Below, piece after piece: positions 20,823-30,360 of a stretch of 64,000 nt of DNA. This stretch comes from a bacterium (GTDB lineage Bacteria; Thermotogota; Thermotogae; Mesoaciditogales; Mesoaciditogaceae). The position numbers and the translations under genes were made by a program. Positions within the stretch are counted from its first letter, which is position 1. Each line of letters starts with the position of its first letter. Below the pieces are notes generated by a model. That model saw only the letters and a list, made by a program, of their open reading frames with translations. It had not been told where the DNA came from and ran no database searches. The stretch covers positions 1-64,000 of the forward strand of contig JAJYYZ010000001.1 of assembly GCA_021800445.1 (NCBI GenBank). The letters are read 5' to 3'.

Positions 20823-22202
20823 ATGGAAAAGATGACATTTATGCTTTTAACTTTGGTTTTGATTTCGGTCTTTGCATTTGGAGTTTCACTAAGTTCACAA
20901 ACTGTTGTTAGCACCGCCGTCGTTGAGGCCATAAATGCTCAGAACTCACAACTTGGTATTCCATGGACAGCAGGTCTTAATGGCTTTAACGGAAAGACTA
21001 TCGGCCAATTGTCAGTTATGAATGGATGGAGACCTCTTCCGAAGGATTTCGTTTCCGCCTTTTTGACTAGAAAGTTAACAACCACAGATGACATGCTTAT
21101 GGGATCTTACACGATGTTCAATCCATTGACGATGAATGGATCGAACCTTCCTACCGCTTACGATCTCAGCAACCAATTTGTGCAATACCCCGGCATTTCT
21201 TACGTGACACCGGTCAAAGACCAAGGATATCACGGCACATGCTGGGCTTTTTCGACGGTTGAAACCTTTGAAACGGCTCTTGCAGTTCAAGGCGTTGTAC
21301 CATATTCAAATATTCCCGTCCTTTCAACACAATTCGCCGCATATCATGACGTCGACTGGAACCTTTTAATTGCGGCAAATGGATGGGTAGTCCAAGATTC
21401 TAACTACGATGCAGGCGGAAACCAGTACTTTTCGATGTACAACGCCATAAGGTACGGAATGCCTCCTGCCACTGATTTCCCAACCATATCTTACGAGAAT
21501 TCTCCGTGGATAGAATGGGATCCACAAAATTCAAACTGGCAACAAGATTTGACTTACTCTCAAGGCACGCTTTTGCTGCTTAGCGCTCCTGAGGAAGCGT
21601 ACTATTACAACGTGAGTTACAATCAATACATAGATGCCATAAAGACGATGATAATGAAATACGGATCCGTCAGTGTTTCTTTCCTCGTGCCTGCCAGTTT
21701 TGATTACTATTCAAGTGGCGTCTATGTACCGGCAAATCCCGGTTCCTCTTCTAACCCTTACGTTGGTGGTCACGCAGTTCAGATTGTCGGATGGATAAAC
21801 AATTACCAGTACAACGGTCAGACTTACAACGTATGGATTGTAAGAAATTCATGGGGCACCAGTTGGGGCATGAATGGATATTGGCTGCAGCCGTGGGTAA
21901 CGCCTCAGGAGTATGCCTCAGGAAATGTACCGGCATGGAAGTTCGAATCTTACGGCAACTGGTTTTTCGTTCCAATCTTCAAAACAATTAACGCTGCTTA
22001 TTCTCAGGCAGATTTCAATAACGATGGATACGTCAACATGACTGATTGGAATATGCTTGTTGGCGCTTTACAGCAAACCAACCCTTCTTCTCAGACGATA
22101 GCCAAATACGATATAGGTGTGCCTAAGACTGGGAAAATAGGCGGAGGATCTTTGGAACAGTTCATGTATCTTTGGAATCAGGCTGCGCAAAGCGGACATT
22201 AA
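20823..22202 (+). CDS. Secreted papain-like cysteine protease with dockerin-like C-terminus
   Basis: Signal peptide at about residues 1-28. The C1A peptidase core has PVKDQGYHGTCWAFST with the active cysteine, GGHAVQIVGW with the histidine, and NSWGTSWG with the asparagine. The C-terminal 65 residues contain DFNNDGYVNMTDWNML, an EF-hand-like calcium loop of the dockerin kind, and a second weaker repeat IGVPKTGKIGGGSLEQFM. ATG 20823 is chosen with GGGGTGA upstream. It probably attaches to a surface partner, perhaps the preceding lipoprotein. Confidence 0.85.
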   Translation: MEKMTFMLLTLVLISVFAFGVSLSSQTVVSTAVVEAINAQNSQLGIPWTAGLNGFNGKTIGQLSVMNGWRPLPKDFVSAFLTRKLTTTDDMLMGSYTMFNPLTMNGSNLPTAYDLSNQFVQYPGISYVTPVKDQGYHGTCWAFSTVETFETALAVQGVVPYSNIPVLSTQFAAYHDVDWNLLIAANGWVVQDSNYDAGGNQYFSMYNAIRYGMPPATDFPTISYENSPWIEWDPQNSNWQQDLTYSQGTLLLLSAPEEAYYYNVSYNQYIDAIKTMIMKYGSVSVSFLVPASFDYYSSGVYVPANPGSSSNPYVGGHAVQIVGWINNYQYNGQTYNVWIVRNSWGTSWGMNGYWLQPWVTPQEYASGNVPAWKFESYGNWFFVPIFKTINAAYSQADFNNDGYVNMTDWNMLVGALQQTNPSSQTIAKYDIGVPKTGKIGGGSLEQFMYLWNQAAQSGH

Positions 22203-22210
22203 AAGTTAAC

Positions 22211-22249
22211 AAAATTATAAAGGGCGCATTCAGCGCCCTTTATAATTTT
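22211..22249 (+). terminator. Intrinsic terminator after the protease gene
   Basis: A 17-bp perfect stem with a five-base loop (ATTCA). The core is AAAGGGCGC/GCGCCCTTT and the arms are flanked by AAAATTAT/ATAATTTT, so it could stop transcription from both directions. It lies 9 bases after the stop codon. Confidence 0.88.
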
Positions 22250-22298
22250 AACTGACTTTATGGTAAAATATTTTGTGTTTATGAATAGAGGTGAGATT

Positions 22299-23342
22299 TT
22301 GAAGATAGGAATTCCGAGAGCGTTGTATTTTTACGTTTATTATCCAATGTGGTATGGATTCTTTTCGTCTCTTGGCCACGAGATAAAGTTGTCAGTTCCG
22401 ACAAATAAAGAAATAATAAATTTGGGTGTTTCACATTCAGTTGATGATATTTGTATTTCTGTCAAAGTCTTTCATGGTCATGTTAAATATCTGCTCGACA
22501 AAAAGGATGTGGACTTTGTTTTTGTTCCAAGGATTGCTAGCGAGGAGAAATACAAGTACACGTGTCCAAAACTCGCTGCACTTCCCGATCTCATGAAAAG
22601 CGCTTTCGTGAGCGATACGAATAGAATTTTAACGGCGACCTTTTACACAAGACAGGGAGAAAAGCCAATCGTTAAGGCATTTGAAGAGATAGAAAGACAA
22701 CTCGGAGATTCGGACGAAAAGATAAAAATGGCCGTTAAGATGGGTATAAGGTACCAAAAACTCGCGGTTAAATCTTTAAGATCGGGTCATACTTTTCTTG
22801 ATGTGGTAAAAAACATACGTGATCTTGATTCGTTGATAAAGAAGCCGGTTCAAAAACAACGTTACACGGTAGCACTTGCAGGATTTCCATACGATGTTTA
22901 TGATACTTTTACCAACGGAGACGTCATATCAAAACTCGAAGATTCCGGAGTTGGTATTGTTACAACCGATATGCTGGATCCAAAAGTTTACAAACATTAT
23001 TCAAAATACATGATAAAAGATTTGTTTTGGTATCAAGCGAATGCTGCTGCAAAGGGCGGAATGTATTACATAGATTCACCCGATATCGATGGCGTTATAA
23101 GCATATCATCTTTTAATTGCGGCATAAGTTCGATATATCAAAAATTGCTTGATCTTTACTCGAAAGAGATCGGAAAACCTGTCATGCATATAATAGTGGA
23201 TGAGCAAACGGGAGATGCGGGTCTTGCAACGAGAATAGAAGCGTTCATTGATTTGATACGCGTGAAAAGAGGTGATGGTCTTGTCGCACAAACGAATAAC
23301 TTACACGGTACCGAGGATGGGGTACACGTACGCAGCCTTTGA
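22299..23342 (+). CDS. 2-hydroxyacyl-CoA dehydratase-like (DUF2229-type) protein, part 1
   Basis: The start MKIGIPRALYFYVYYPMWYGFF is typical of proteins related to the BcrC/HgdB dehydratase subunit that occur with BadF-type activases. TTG 22299 is chosen because GAGGTGA lies just upstream; the upstream in-frame ATG codons lack a site. HIIVDEQTGDAGLATRIEAFIDLI at the C-terminus is the family's conserved end (quoted pieces: DEQTGDAG, TRIEAF). The substrate is unknown. Together with the next two genes it corresponds to a single long protein in other bacteria. Confidence 0.75.
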   Translation: MKIGIPRALYFYVYYPMWYGFFSSLGHEIKLSVPTNKEIINLGVSHSVDDICISVKVFHGHVKYLLDKKDVDFVFVPRIASEEKYKYTCPKLAALPDLMKSAFVSDTNRILTATFYTRQGEKPIVKAFEEIERQLGDSDEKIKMAVKMGIRYQKLAVKSLRSGHTFLDVVKNIRDLDSLIKKPVQKQRYTVALAGFPYDVYDTFTNGDVISKLEDSGVGIVTTDMLDPKVYKHYSKYMIKDLFWYQANAAAKGGMYYIDSPDIDGVISISSFNCGISSIYQKLLDLYSKEIGKPVMHIIVDEQTGDAGLATRIEAFIDLIRVKRGDGLVAQTNNLHGTEDGVHVRSL

Positions 23343-24435
23343 AAGTTTCTTTCAAATACTCGGATACGATGTCATAATACCGGAACCAACAAACACAGAA
23401 ACCATAAAGGAAGGCGTTTCCAATTCGCCGGAATACATGTGTTTCCCGTTTAAAATATTGCTCGGACAATTTGAAAGAGTACTAGAGCAAAATCCAGACA
23501 GATACTTCAAAATGGTTTCTCTTGAAAGTTACGGACCCTGCAGATTTGGATATTATAGCCCATTGTATTACAAAATTTTAAAAGACAAAGGCTTTACGAA
23601 TTTTGAAGTCGTAAATGTCGAAGGAATTTATCCGCCACTTTACAGAGGCATTCCGAGATTTTTCAAAAAACTCATAAAACTCACAGGGTGGCATACACCA
23701 TGGACCGTTGTGAAAGCCTTCGTTATAGCCGGATGGAAGGTGTACGCGACTGAACAACTCGAGAAAAAACTTTACTATCTTATTCCAAGAGAAAAAGTTT
23801 CAGGTTCGACTGAAAGGATCTTCAACGGAGCGATTGAAAAAATAAGACATGCGCCAAACAAAGTTAAGACCATTAAAAAGATTTTAAACGAAGAACTTGA
23901 GAAGATGGATAAAAATCCCCACGTCGAGCGCGACGATCTTCCCAAAATAGGTCTCGTCGGAGAGGCTTACATATTGATGGACTACGGCAATAACCTTGAC
24001 ATAGAGAAAAAACTGGCCTACATGGGAGTGGATGTGGACAGATCTTTGAGAGTCACAAACTGGACTCTCGATAGACTTATAAAGACGAAATATCATAAAG
24101 CACACATGTTGGAGGTTAACAAAGGGTATCTTGACTTTTTCATAGGCGGAGATGGTCAGGAAAGCATAATGAATACCATCCTTTACAAAAAAAACGGTTA
24201 CGATGGTGTTATTCAAGCTCAGCCGTTTGGATGTTTGCCCGAGACGGCCGCGAAAGAAATACTCACAAAGGTAAGTGAAGATTACGATATTCCAGTCTTA
24301 AGTCTCGCTTTCGATGAGCAGACCGGAGAGGCTGGATTTGTAACAAGACTTGAGGCTTTTGTCGATATGATAAAAAGCAGAAGGCAGATAAAAGCAGACG
24401 AAAAGAGAGAAGAGTCTGTAACGGTTAAAAGTTAA
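23281..24435 (+). CDS. 2-hydroxyacyl-CoA dehydratase-like (DUF2229-type) protein, part 2
   Basis: A second dehydratase-like protein (YTVPRMGYTYAAFESFF, NSPEYMCFPFKILLGQ, GGDGQESIMNTI, CLPETAA). The end DEQTGEAGFVTRLEAFVDMI mirrors that of the preceding gene, indicating paralogous modules. It overlaps that gene by about 60 bases; the TTG at 23281 has GAGGTGA at ideal distance. Conserved cysteines (MCFPF, PCRFGYY, FGCLPE) could bind an iron-sulfur cluster. Confidence 0.75.
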   Translation: MSHKRITYTVPRMGYTYAAFESFFQILGYDVIIPEPTNTETIKEGVSNSPEYMCFPFKILLGQFERVLEQNPDRYFKMVSLESYGPCRFGYYSPLYYKILKDKGFTNFEVVNVEGIYPPLYRGIPRFFKKLIKLTGWHTPWTVVKAFVIAGWKVYATEQLEKKLYYLIPREKVSGSTERIFNGAIEKIRHAPNKVKTIKKILNEELEKMDKNPHVERDDLPKIGLVGEAYILMDYGNNLDIEKKLAYMGVDVDRSLRVTNWTLDRLIKTKYHKAHMLEVNKGYLDFFIGGDGQESIMNTILYKKNGYDGVIQAQPFGCLPETAAKEILTKVSEDYDIPVLSLAFDEQTGEAGFVTRLEAFVDMIKSRRQIKADEKREESVTVKS

Positions 24436-24448
24436 AGAGGTGAAAGAA

Positions 24449-25489
24449 TTGTCAAAACAGGTTGCGTTGGGAATAGATGTCGGTTCGGTTACGACGAAAG
24501 TCATCTTCGTCGATGAAAAAGATGAGATAATAGAAGGTCTTTACATCCGAACGAAAGGAAATCCCATCGATACGATAAAGGCAGGCATGATAGAGGCGTA
24601 CAGCGTCATCACCTCAAAATTTGGTGATATAGAAGTTACAGCCGTTGGAACAACAGGAAGTGGAAGGCAACTTGCCGGTGTTGTTGTCGGAGCCGACATC
24701 ATAAAGAACGAAATATCCGCACACGCCTACGCTGCAATTCACGAAGTGCCCGATGTATCTACGATCTTCGAAATAGGAGGACAGGACTCAAAGATAATTT
24801 TCATAAGAAACGGTGCCGTTACCGATTTTGCCATGAACACGGTTTGCGCCGCCGGAACAGGATCTTTTTTGGACCATCAGGCTGAAAGAATTGGAGTTGA
24901 TATAGAAAAGTTCGGAGATTATTCGCTAAGGGCCACAAATCCGGTTAGAATAGCGGGCAGATGCACGGTCTTTGCCGAATCCGACATGATTCATAAGCAG
25001 CAGATGGGAGCAACTTCCGAAGATATAATAGCCGGACTTTCTGAAAGTCTCGTGAGAAATTACCTTAACAACCTTGCCAGAGGAAAAGAATTGCTTCCAA
25101 AATTCGTTTTTCAGGGTGGAGTTTCCGAAAATATAGGAATAGTAAAGGCCTTTGAAAATGCGGTTGGATCAGAGGTCATAGTTCCAAAGAACAACAAACT
25201 CATGGGAGCATGGGGCGTTGCGATGCTTGCAAAAAGAGAAGTCGAAATAACAGGCCAAAGGACGAATTTCAAAGGCTTCAAAGTGACAGAACTTGAACAT
25301 AAAACTCGAGTCTTTTACTGCGATGGTTGTGCAAATAACTGTGAAGTTTACGAAGTTATAGAGAACGGTGAAACCATAGCATATTGGGGCGACAGATGTG
25401 GAAAATGGTCCAACAGACTAACGTCCAAAGTGAGAAGAACCGAAAGGGCGGACAGAAGACAATCCGAAGAAGTAAATAGCGAGAAGTGA
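24449..25489 (+). CDS. BadF/HgdC-type ATP-dependent activase
   Basis: ATPase of the ASKHA fold that reduces a partner dehydratase by one electron at the cost of ATP. Phosphate-1 motif GIDVGSVTTK at residues 7-16; GGQDSK near residue 110; CAAGTGSFLDHQAER with a cluster-ligand cysteine near residue 133; a second cysteine in GRCTVFAESD near residue 172. The C-terminal tail adds CDGCANNCEVY and CGKW, more possible iron-sulfur ligands, and ends in a low-complexity charged stretch. TTG 24449 is preceded by AGAGGTGA. It follows its probable partners at 22299 and 23281. Confidence 0.83.
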   Translation: MSKQVALGIDVGSVTTKVIFVDEKDEIIEGLYIRTKGNPIDTIKAGMIEAYSVITSKFGDIEVTAVGTTGSGRQLAGVVVGADIIKNEISAHAYAAIHEVPDVSTIFEIGGQDSKIIFIRNGAVTDFAMNTVCAAGTGSFLDHQAERIGVDIEKFGDYSLRATNPVRIAGRCTVFAESDMIHKQQMGATSEDIIAGLSESLVRNYLNNLARGKELLPKFVFQGGVSENIGIVKAFENAVGSEVIVPKNNKLMGAWGVAMLAKREVEITGQRTNFKGFKVTELEHKTRVFYCDGCANNCEVYEVIENGETIAYWGDRCGKWSNRLTSKVRRTERADRRQSEEVNSEK

Positions 25490-25492
25490 ACG

Positions 25493-27241
25493 GTGAATAA
25501 CAAAAAACATTCAAGCGTGCTAAACAAACTTGTCGGAATACTTGATAAAGTCGAAAAGCCCAGCAGGTACATGGGAAATGAGTATAATTCGATAAAAAAA
25601 GATGCCGAACTTTCGATGTGTCTTATCTTTCCCGATCTTTATGATGTCGGAATGTCTCATTTTGGGGTAAAAATTCTCTACGATATCGTCAATAAAAGTG
25701 ATTTTGCAAAATGCGAAAGATCTTATTTGCCATGGCTTGATATGCAAAAGGCAATGATGGAGAATAATGTGCCTCTTTATTCGTATGAAACTTACACTCC
25801 GATAAAAGAATTCGACGTGATAGGTTTCACACTTCAGTACGAAATGTCGTATCCCAACGTTTTAAGATCGCTAAAACTCGGTGATGTGCCTATAAAAAAT
25901 TCTCAAAGATCTGACACAGATCCGTTAGTTATTGCCGGCGGACCGTGTGCGTTTAATCCCGCGCCAATGGAAGAGTTCATAGATGCATTTCTGATCGGAG
26001 ACGGCGAAGAGGCAACGATAGAAATGCTTATGGCAATAAAAAAAGGAAGATCGCGATCGGAAAAACTTGAATTGTTAAGCACGGTAGAAGGAGTTTACGT
26101 ACCGGGCTATAATTACAAAGTCAGAAAAAGAGTCATTTCCGAAATGAAAAACGATTGGGCTCCGACAGATCAGATAATTCCATACACCGAAATAATTCAT
26201 GACAGAGGTGTTGTCGAAATAATGAGAGGATGCGCAAACGGATGCAGATTTTGCCAGGCCGGCATGGTGTACAGACCTGTACGTGAAAGAAGTGCCAACG
26301 ATATCTTTGAGATCTCCAAAGAAACAATTAAAAAAACAGGATACGAAGAGTTGAGTTTGTTATCTTTAAGCAGTGCGGATCACAGTCAAATAGAAGATGC
26401 AATTTCTTTGCTTAAAAACATCAAAGATACCTCTCTGTCGATACCGTCCACACGTGCAAATGCCTTCACCGTAGAAATCGCAAAAGCCATCGGCACAATT
26501 CGAAAAAGCGGCATAACGATAGCACCAGAAGCAGGCACGCAAAGGCTAAGAGATGTCATAAACAAAGGTATAACGGAAGAGAATATTTTTTCGGCTGCAA
26601 AAATGGCACGGGACAACGGATGGAACAAAATAAAACTTTATTTTATGATCGGACTTCCGACTGAAACAGACGAAGACGTTAAAGCCATAGGAGTTATGCT
26701 TGATAAGATAAAACGTATGGGCTTTCATGAAGTCTCCGCAACGATAGGAGTATTCGTTCCAAAAGCACACACTCCGTTTCAATTTGATGCGCAAATGATG
26801 CCGGATGAGGCCTTCAGAAGATTTAAACTTTTGAACTGGACAAGAAGATTCGCGAAGTTGAGTTTCACCGATCCATACAAAGCAATTATAGAAGGTGTGC
26901 TTTCAAGAGGAGACAAAACAGTTGGAGAAGTTGTTGAAGAAGCGGAAAAGCGCGATGTCATCTTTGCCGACTGGGATGAGATGTTCGATCCAGATAAGTG
27001 GATGAAAATTTTTGAAGACAAAAAAATAGCACTTCAAAAAATCATGGAAGCAAAATCTTTTAAAGATCCGTTCCCGTGGGATTTTGTAGATTCCGGAATT
27101 TCAAAAGGATTCTTATGGTCAGAACATTTGAAGTCTTTAAAAGCAGAACTCACGCCCGATTGCAGAAATGGATGTACCGGATGTGGTGTATGTCAGAAAT
27201 TCAACGTTGATAACGTGATACAGGAAGGTATTGTAAGGTGA
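25493..27241 (+). CDS. Radical SAM protein (TIGR03960-like)
   Basis: 582 residues. The N-terminal 200 residues look like a cobalamin-binding-like region without the usual B12 histidine motif being evident. The radical SAM cluster motif is RGCANGCRFCQAG near residue 248 (CxxxCxxC). The C-terminus has CRNGCTGCGVCQKF, an extra cysteine cluster. It overlaps the next gene (DUF2344) by four bases; these two are adjacent or fused in many bacteria. The function of the pair is not established, though RNA modification has been suggested for relatives. Confidence 0.82.
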   Translation: MNNKKHSSVLNKLVGILDKVEKPSRYMGNEYNSIKKDAELSMCLIFPDLYDVGMSHFGVKILYDIVNKSDFAKCERSYLPWLDMQKAMMENNVPLYSYETYTPIKEFDVIGFTLQYEMSYPNVLRSLKLGDVPIKNSQRSDTDPLVIAGGPCAFNPAPMEEFIDAFLIGDGEEATIEMLMAIKKGRSRSEKLELLSTVEGVYVPGYNYKVRKRVISEMKNDWAPTDQIIPYTEIIHDRGVVEIMRGCANGCRFCQAGMVYRPVRERSANDIFEISKETIKKTGYEELSLLSLSSADHSQIEDAISLLKNIKDTSLSIPSTRANAFTVEIAKAIGTIRKSGITIAPEAGTQRLRDVINKGITEENIFSAAKMARDNGWNKIKLYFMIGLPTETDEDVKAIGVMLDKIKRMGFHEVSATIGVFVPKAHTPFQFDAQMMPDEAFRRFKLLNWTRRFAKLSFTDPYKAIIEGVLSRGDKTVGEVVEEAEKRDVIFADWDEMFDPDKWMKIFEDKKIALQKIMEAKSFKDPFPWDFVDSGISKGFLWSEHLKSLKAELTPDCRNGCTGCGVCQKFNVDNVIQEGIVR

Positions 27242-27744
27242 AATATCTTTTTTATTACAAGCGCACCGGACTTCTGAGGTATCTCTCGAATCACGAAACC
27301 ATGAGAATGATCGAGAGAATTCTGAGAAGAACCGGCGGTGAATTCAAAATGACCGAAGGCTTTCATCAAAGAATGAAATTGTCATTCGGCCAGGCTTTAC
27401 CGACAGGTGTAATAGACAGATCTGGCCTTTTTTTGTTATCGACAGATGAAATTTTAGACGAAGAATTCTTGAAAGTTGCCAATTCAATTTCACCTTTAGG
27501 ATTTGAGATATCAAAAACAGAGATTGTGAATGACAAATTTGAACTTGGCAAATCGATAGATGGATACATCTTCAAATTGATCTTCTTAAGAACGCCTGAA
27601 GTACATGACGGATGGGAAATAGAAGAAAAAGGAAAAATCTGGGTGGCAGGATTTTTCAACGTTTTTAATTCTCATTCACCGAAACCAGATGAATTCGGAC
27701 AATATCTGACCATCAGAGATAGCGTTATTTTCAAAAAATCATAA
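27238..27744 (+). CDS. DUF2344 (TIGR03936) family protein
   Basis: 168 residues starting KYLFYYKRTGLLRYLSNHETMRMIERILRR, a conserved start of this family (RYLSNHETM). FHQRMKLSFGQALPTGV follows near residue 43. It partners the radical SAM protein and starts within its stop codon. Shorter than many relatives, which run past 200 residues, but the frame is intact. Confidence 0.78.
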   Translation: MKYLFYYKRTGLLRYLSNHETMRMIERILRRTGGEFKMTEGFHQRMKLSFGQALPTGVIDRSGLFLLSTDEILDEEFLKVANSISPLGFEISKTEIVNDKFELGKSIDGYIFKLIFLRTPEVHDGWEIEEKGKIWVAGFFNVFNSHSPKPDEFGQYLTIRDSVIFKKS

Positions 27745-27782
27745 AAATACTCATGCTTAATAGTTAAATGGAGGTGCTTTGA

Positions 27783-29585
27783 TTGTTTGCAACCTTTATT
27801 AAGAATCTAAGAAATTTGACGGAAAGAAAGATATCAAATTATCCTTACTTCGGCAAATGGCTAATACTCGGCACAATAGTTGGAATTGTCGCTGGTTTTG
27901 GAGCATTAGGATTTTACTATTCCATAAAATTATCCGAAGATTTTTTCATGTCTTATTTGCTTGGAATGTCTACACCTCACCCTACCGGCGAAGGTGGCAA
28001 TCTCATTTACAATGCTGTCAGACCTTATCTTATCCCAATTATCGTTGCACTTGGAGGGTTAATTTCGGGCTTTTTGGTTTTTAAATTTGCACCAGAAGCT
28101 GAGGGGCATGGCACGGATGCTGCAATAGACGCTTATCACAGGAAACAGGGAAAAATAAGATGGAGAGTTATTCCAATCAAAACTTTTGCTTCTGCCATCA
28201 CGATAGGATCTGGAGGAAGTGCAGGAAGAGAAGGGCCTACAGCTCAAATAGCGGCAGGTATTGGCTCTTTAATGGCCGATCTGCTTAAATTATCTGTTGA
28301 AGATAGAAGAAGAATGGTTGCAATAGGCATAGGGGCTGGAATCGGAACGATATTCAAGGCACCAATAGGAGGTGCTCTACTTGCTGCTGAAGTTTTATAC
28401 AGAAGAGATCTTCAACCAGATGTTATTTATCCGGCTTTCGTTGCTTCTGCAATAGGTTATTCTATATTTGGAAGTTTCGAGGGATTTGTGCCAATCTTTG
28501 GATATTATCTTGCTCCATTTAATCCTCTAAGATTGCCGATGTATGCCGTGCTTGGTCTGATATGTGGTCTTTTAGCGATTTTATATCCGAAAATATTTTA
28601 TTATACCCATGATAAATTCAAGAGTTTAAAAATAAGCAATTATTACAAACCTGTCATAGGGGCTTTTGGAGCTGGCCTGTTGGCACTTTTGTTTCCAGAG
28701 ATAATGGGAACAGGTTATGGATGGATTCAAATGCTAATGGAAGGCAAACTTGAATTGATGCCTTCTTTTGGAATACCTCTTTTTGTAATACTTTTGGCTT
28801 TACCAATTGTCAAGATCATCGCGACATCTCTGACAATAGCCTCAGGTGGAAGTGGTGGTGTCTTCGCCCCCGGCATGTTTATAGGGGCATTTATAGGTTT
28901 GGATGTTGGGCTACTTTTTCAATATATATATCCGACAGTTGTACACGGTAACGTAGTTGGTGCATTCGTTATAATTGGAATGTTGTCGTTTTTCGGAGGT
29001 GCCGGGAAAGTACCTCTTGCTGTTACGATGATGGTTGTAGAGATGACCGGAGGGCTTCAACTTTTACCCGCTGCAATGATAGCAGTTTCTATCTCTTATC
29101 TTGTATCTGGAAATTACACGATCTACCATGCTCAGGTTCCAACGAGAAAAGATTCACCCGCTCATGCCGGTGAATACAACATGCCGATTTTGACGAATCT
29201 TAAAGTTACAGACATAGAAAATTTCAGAAACATCTCGATTCATCCAGACGCGGATGTGAAAGAGGCAAAAGCATTGATGACACAAAATTCAGTCTCATCT
29301 ATTCCTGTATCAAATCAAGGTCATTTTCTCGGAGCAATTTACATGTACGATATTTATCAGTTAAATGGCGGAACGGTAAGGACTTTCATGAAAACCGGTG
29401 TTCCGTCGATCAAGCCAAATGCAAGTCTTGAAGAGGCATGGGAGATAATGAACACAAATAAAAGCACATGGGTGCCGGTGGTACTTGACGGAGCCTTTCT
29501 TGGAATAATAACCATGACGGATATCTTAGATGTTTACAAATCAAAATTGAAATCTCTCGGAATATCAGGAGAAAGTGGCGGATAA
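27783..29585 (+). CDS. ClC-family chloride channel or H+/Cl- exchanger with CBS pair
   Basis: About ten hydrophobic segments. Anion-site motifs: GSGGSAGREGPTAQ near residue 145 (GREGP with the gating glutamate), a second helix start near residue 180 (GIGAGIGTIFKAPIGG), and GSGGVFAPGMF near residue 356. A tandem CBS domain at about residues 475-595 may bind adenine nucleotides and gate the protein. TTG start with GGAGGTG eight bases upstream. The 600-residue length fits CBS-bearing ClC proteins. Confidence 0.92.
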   Translation: MFATFIKNLRNLTERKISNYPYFGKWLILGTIVGIVAGFGALGFYYSIKLSEDFFMSYLLGMSTPHPTGEGGNLIYNAVRPYLIPIIVALGGLISGFLVFKFAPEAEGHGTDAAIDAYHRKQGKIRWRVIPIKTFASAITIGSGGSAGREGPTAQIAAGIGSLMADLLKLSVEDRRRMVAIGIGAGIGTIFKAPIGGALLAAEVLYRRDLQPDVIYPAFVASAIGYSIFGSFEGFVPIFGYYLAPFNPLRLPMYAVLGLICGLLAILYPKIFYYTHDKFKSLKISNYYKPVIGAFGAGLLALLFPEIMGTGYGWIQMLMEGKLELMPSFGIPLFVILLALPIVKIIATSLTIASGGSGGVFAPGMFIGAFIGLDVGLLFQYIYPTVVHGNVVGAFVIIGMLSFFGGAGKVPLAVTMMVVEMTGGLQLLPAAMIAVSISYLVSGNYTIYHAQVPTRKDSPAHAGEYNMPILTNLKVTDIENFRNISIHPDADVKEAKALMTQNSVSSIPVSNQGHFLGAIYMYDIYQLNGGTVRTFMKTGVPSIKPNASLEEAWEIMNTNKSTWVPVVLDGAFLGIITMTDILDVYKSKLKSLGISGESGG

Positions 29586-29720
29586 AACAGCATATAGCAA
29601 ATGGCCAATAGGGTATAAAAAGGGATTAGAGGAAAAATGGCCAAATAGCAGGAGGGGGCTCGTAGCCGGTGGCGCGTAGAAAAAAATAGTAACGCGTAAT
29701 CGGTAATCAGCGAAAAGTGG
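29586..29720. repeat. Degenerate intergenic repeat region
   Basis: No gene. It contains broken copies of short words such as ATGGCCAATAG, ATGGCCAAATAG, GGTGGCGCGTAG and TAACGCGTAATCGGTAATC. Similar words (ATGGCCTATAG, GGTAGCGCGTAT) occur in the gap at 7934-8090. Probably a decayed small intergenic repeat. Confidence 0.4.
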
Positions 29721-29767
29721 AGGTTTACACAAATTAGTTTATACTCTCTGTTAAAATTGAACTGGTG

Positions 29768-29776
29768 TGGTATAAT
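29768..29776 (+). promoter_or_regulatory. Extended -10 promoter for the envelope protein gene
   Basis: TGGTATAAT is an extended -10 about 30 bases before the ATG at 29808. The -35 region is weak. Confidence 0.5.
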
Positions 29777-29807
29777 TCAATAAATGAATTAAGGATGGTG
29801 CTTTAAA

Positions 29808-30359
29808 ATGATGAAATTCTTTACCGTACTTTCGATAATTGTGATTTTGGCAGGTTTTGCGTTTGCCTTTAATTTCCAAGTTGGAGGCGGAGTCGAGGTT
29901 GCGGATTTTTGGACATCTGGCGTTGCACTTCCAACGATCAACACATCATTTGCCTTTCCGATTTCAAATAACCTTTCTTTGACAGGGCAGATCGGATCTG
30001 TTTTAACACAACAGATGAATTACATAACCTCATCTTCCACTCAAAGCGTAGCATTACTTGCCCTTATCGGCGTAAGATACACGACAAAACCAGCTTCAAG
30101 TGATATTTCAGGATTCATGGGCTTTGATGCGGGATTTATGTCAAATTTTGTATCCTCAAATGCAGGCTTTTCACCGATAATCGGCGTAAATGGCGGGTAT
30201 ATATTTCCGATAGTCAGCGGTTTTGAGGGATATGTCAAAGGAGCATTGAGATTTATGATGGTAACTGTCTCAACGGCAGGACAAGGACAGATAGGAAACA
30301 GATTTCCGTTATCTTTGCCTATTGTTGAAATATCGACAGGATTGAATTTTCCCTTTTAA
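29808..30359 (+). CDS. Small exported beta-barrel-like envelope protein
   Basis: Signal peptide at residues 1-20 ([17 protein letters not shown]). The mature part is about 163 residues with alternating hydrophobic and polar residues, glycine-rich turns ([14 protein letters not shown]) and a terminal phenylalanine (LNFPF), as in outer-membrane beta-barrels. The Thermotogota outer sheath contains such proteins, so it may sit there. It ends one base before the SNF2 remnant that marks the left side of the prophage region. Confidence 0.65.
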   Translation: MMKFFTVLSIIVILAGFAFAFNFQVGGGVEVADFWTSGVALPTINTSFAFPISNNLSLTGQIGSVLTQQMNYITSSSTQSVALLALIGVRYTTKPASSDISGFMGFDAGFMSNFVSSNAGFSPIIGVNGGYIFPIVSGFEGYVKGALRFMMVTVSTAGQGQIGNRFPLSLPIVEISTGLNFPF

Positions 30360-30360
30360 C

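Noticed and set aside
19441-20838. Several long open frames antisense to the surface lipoprotein gene.
   Set aside because: They mirror the coding strand's codon bias and lack ribosome sites and known domains.
25430-25500. Charged tail of the activase gene considered as an extra domain.
   Set aside because: The DNA here is low-complexity and similar in words to the intergenic repeats, so it looks like repeat-derived extension without a fold.
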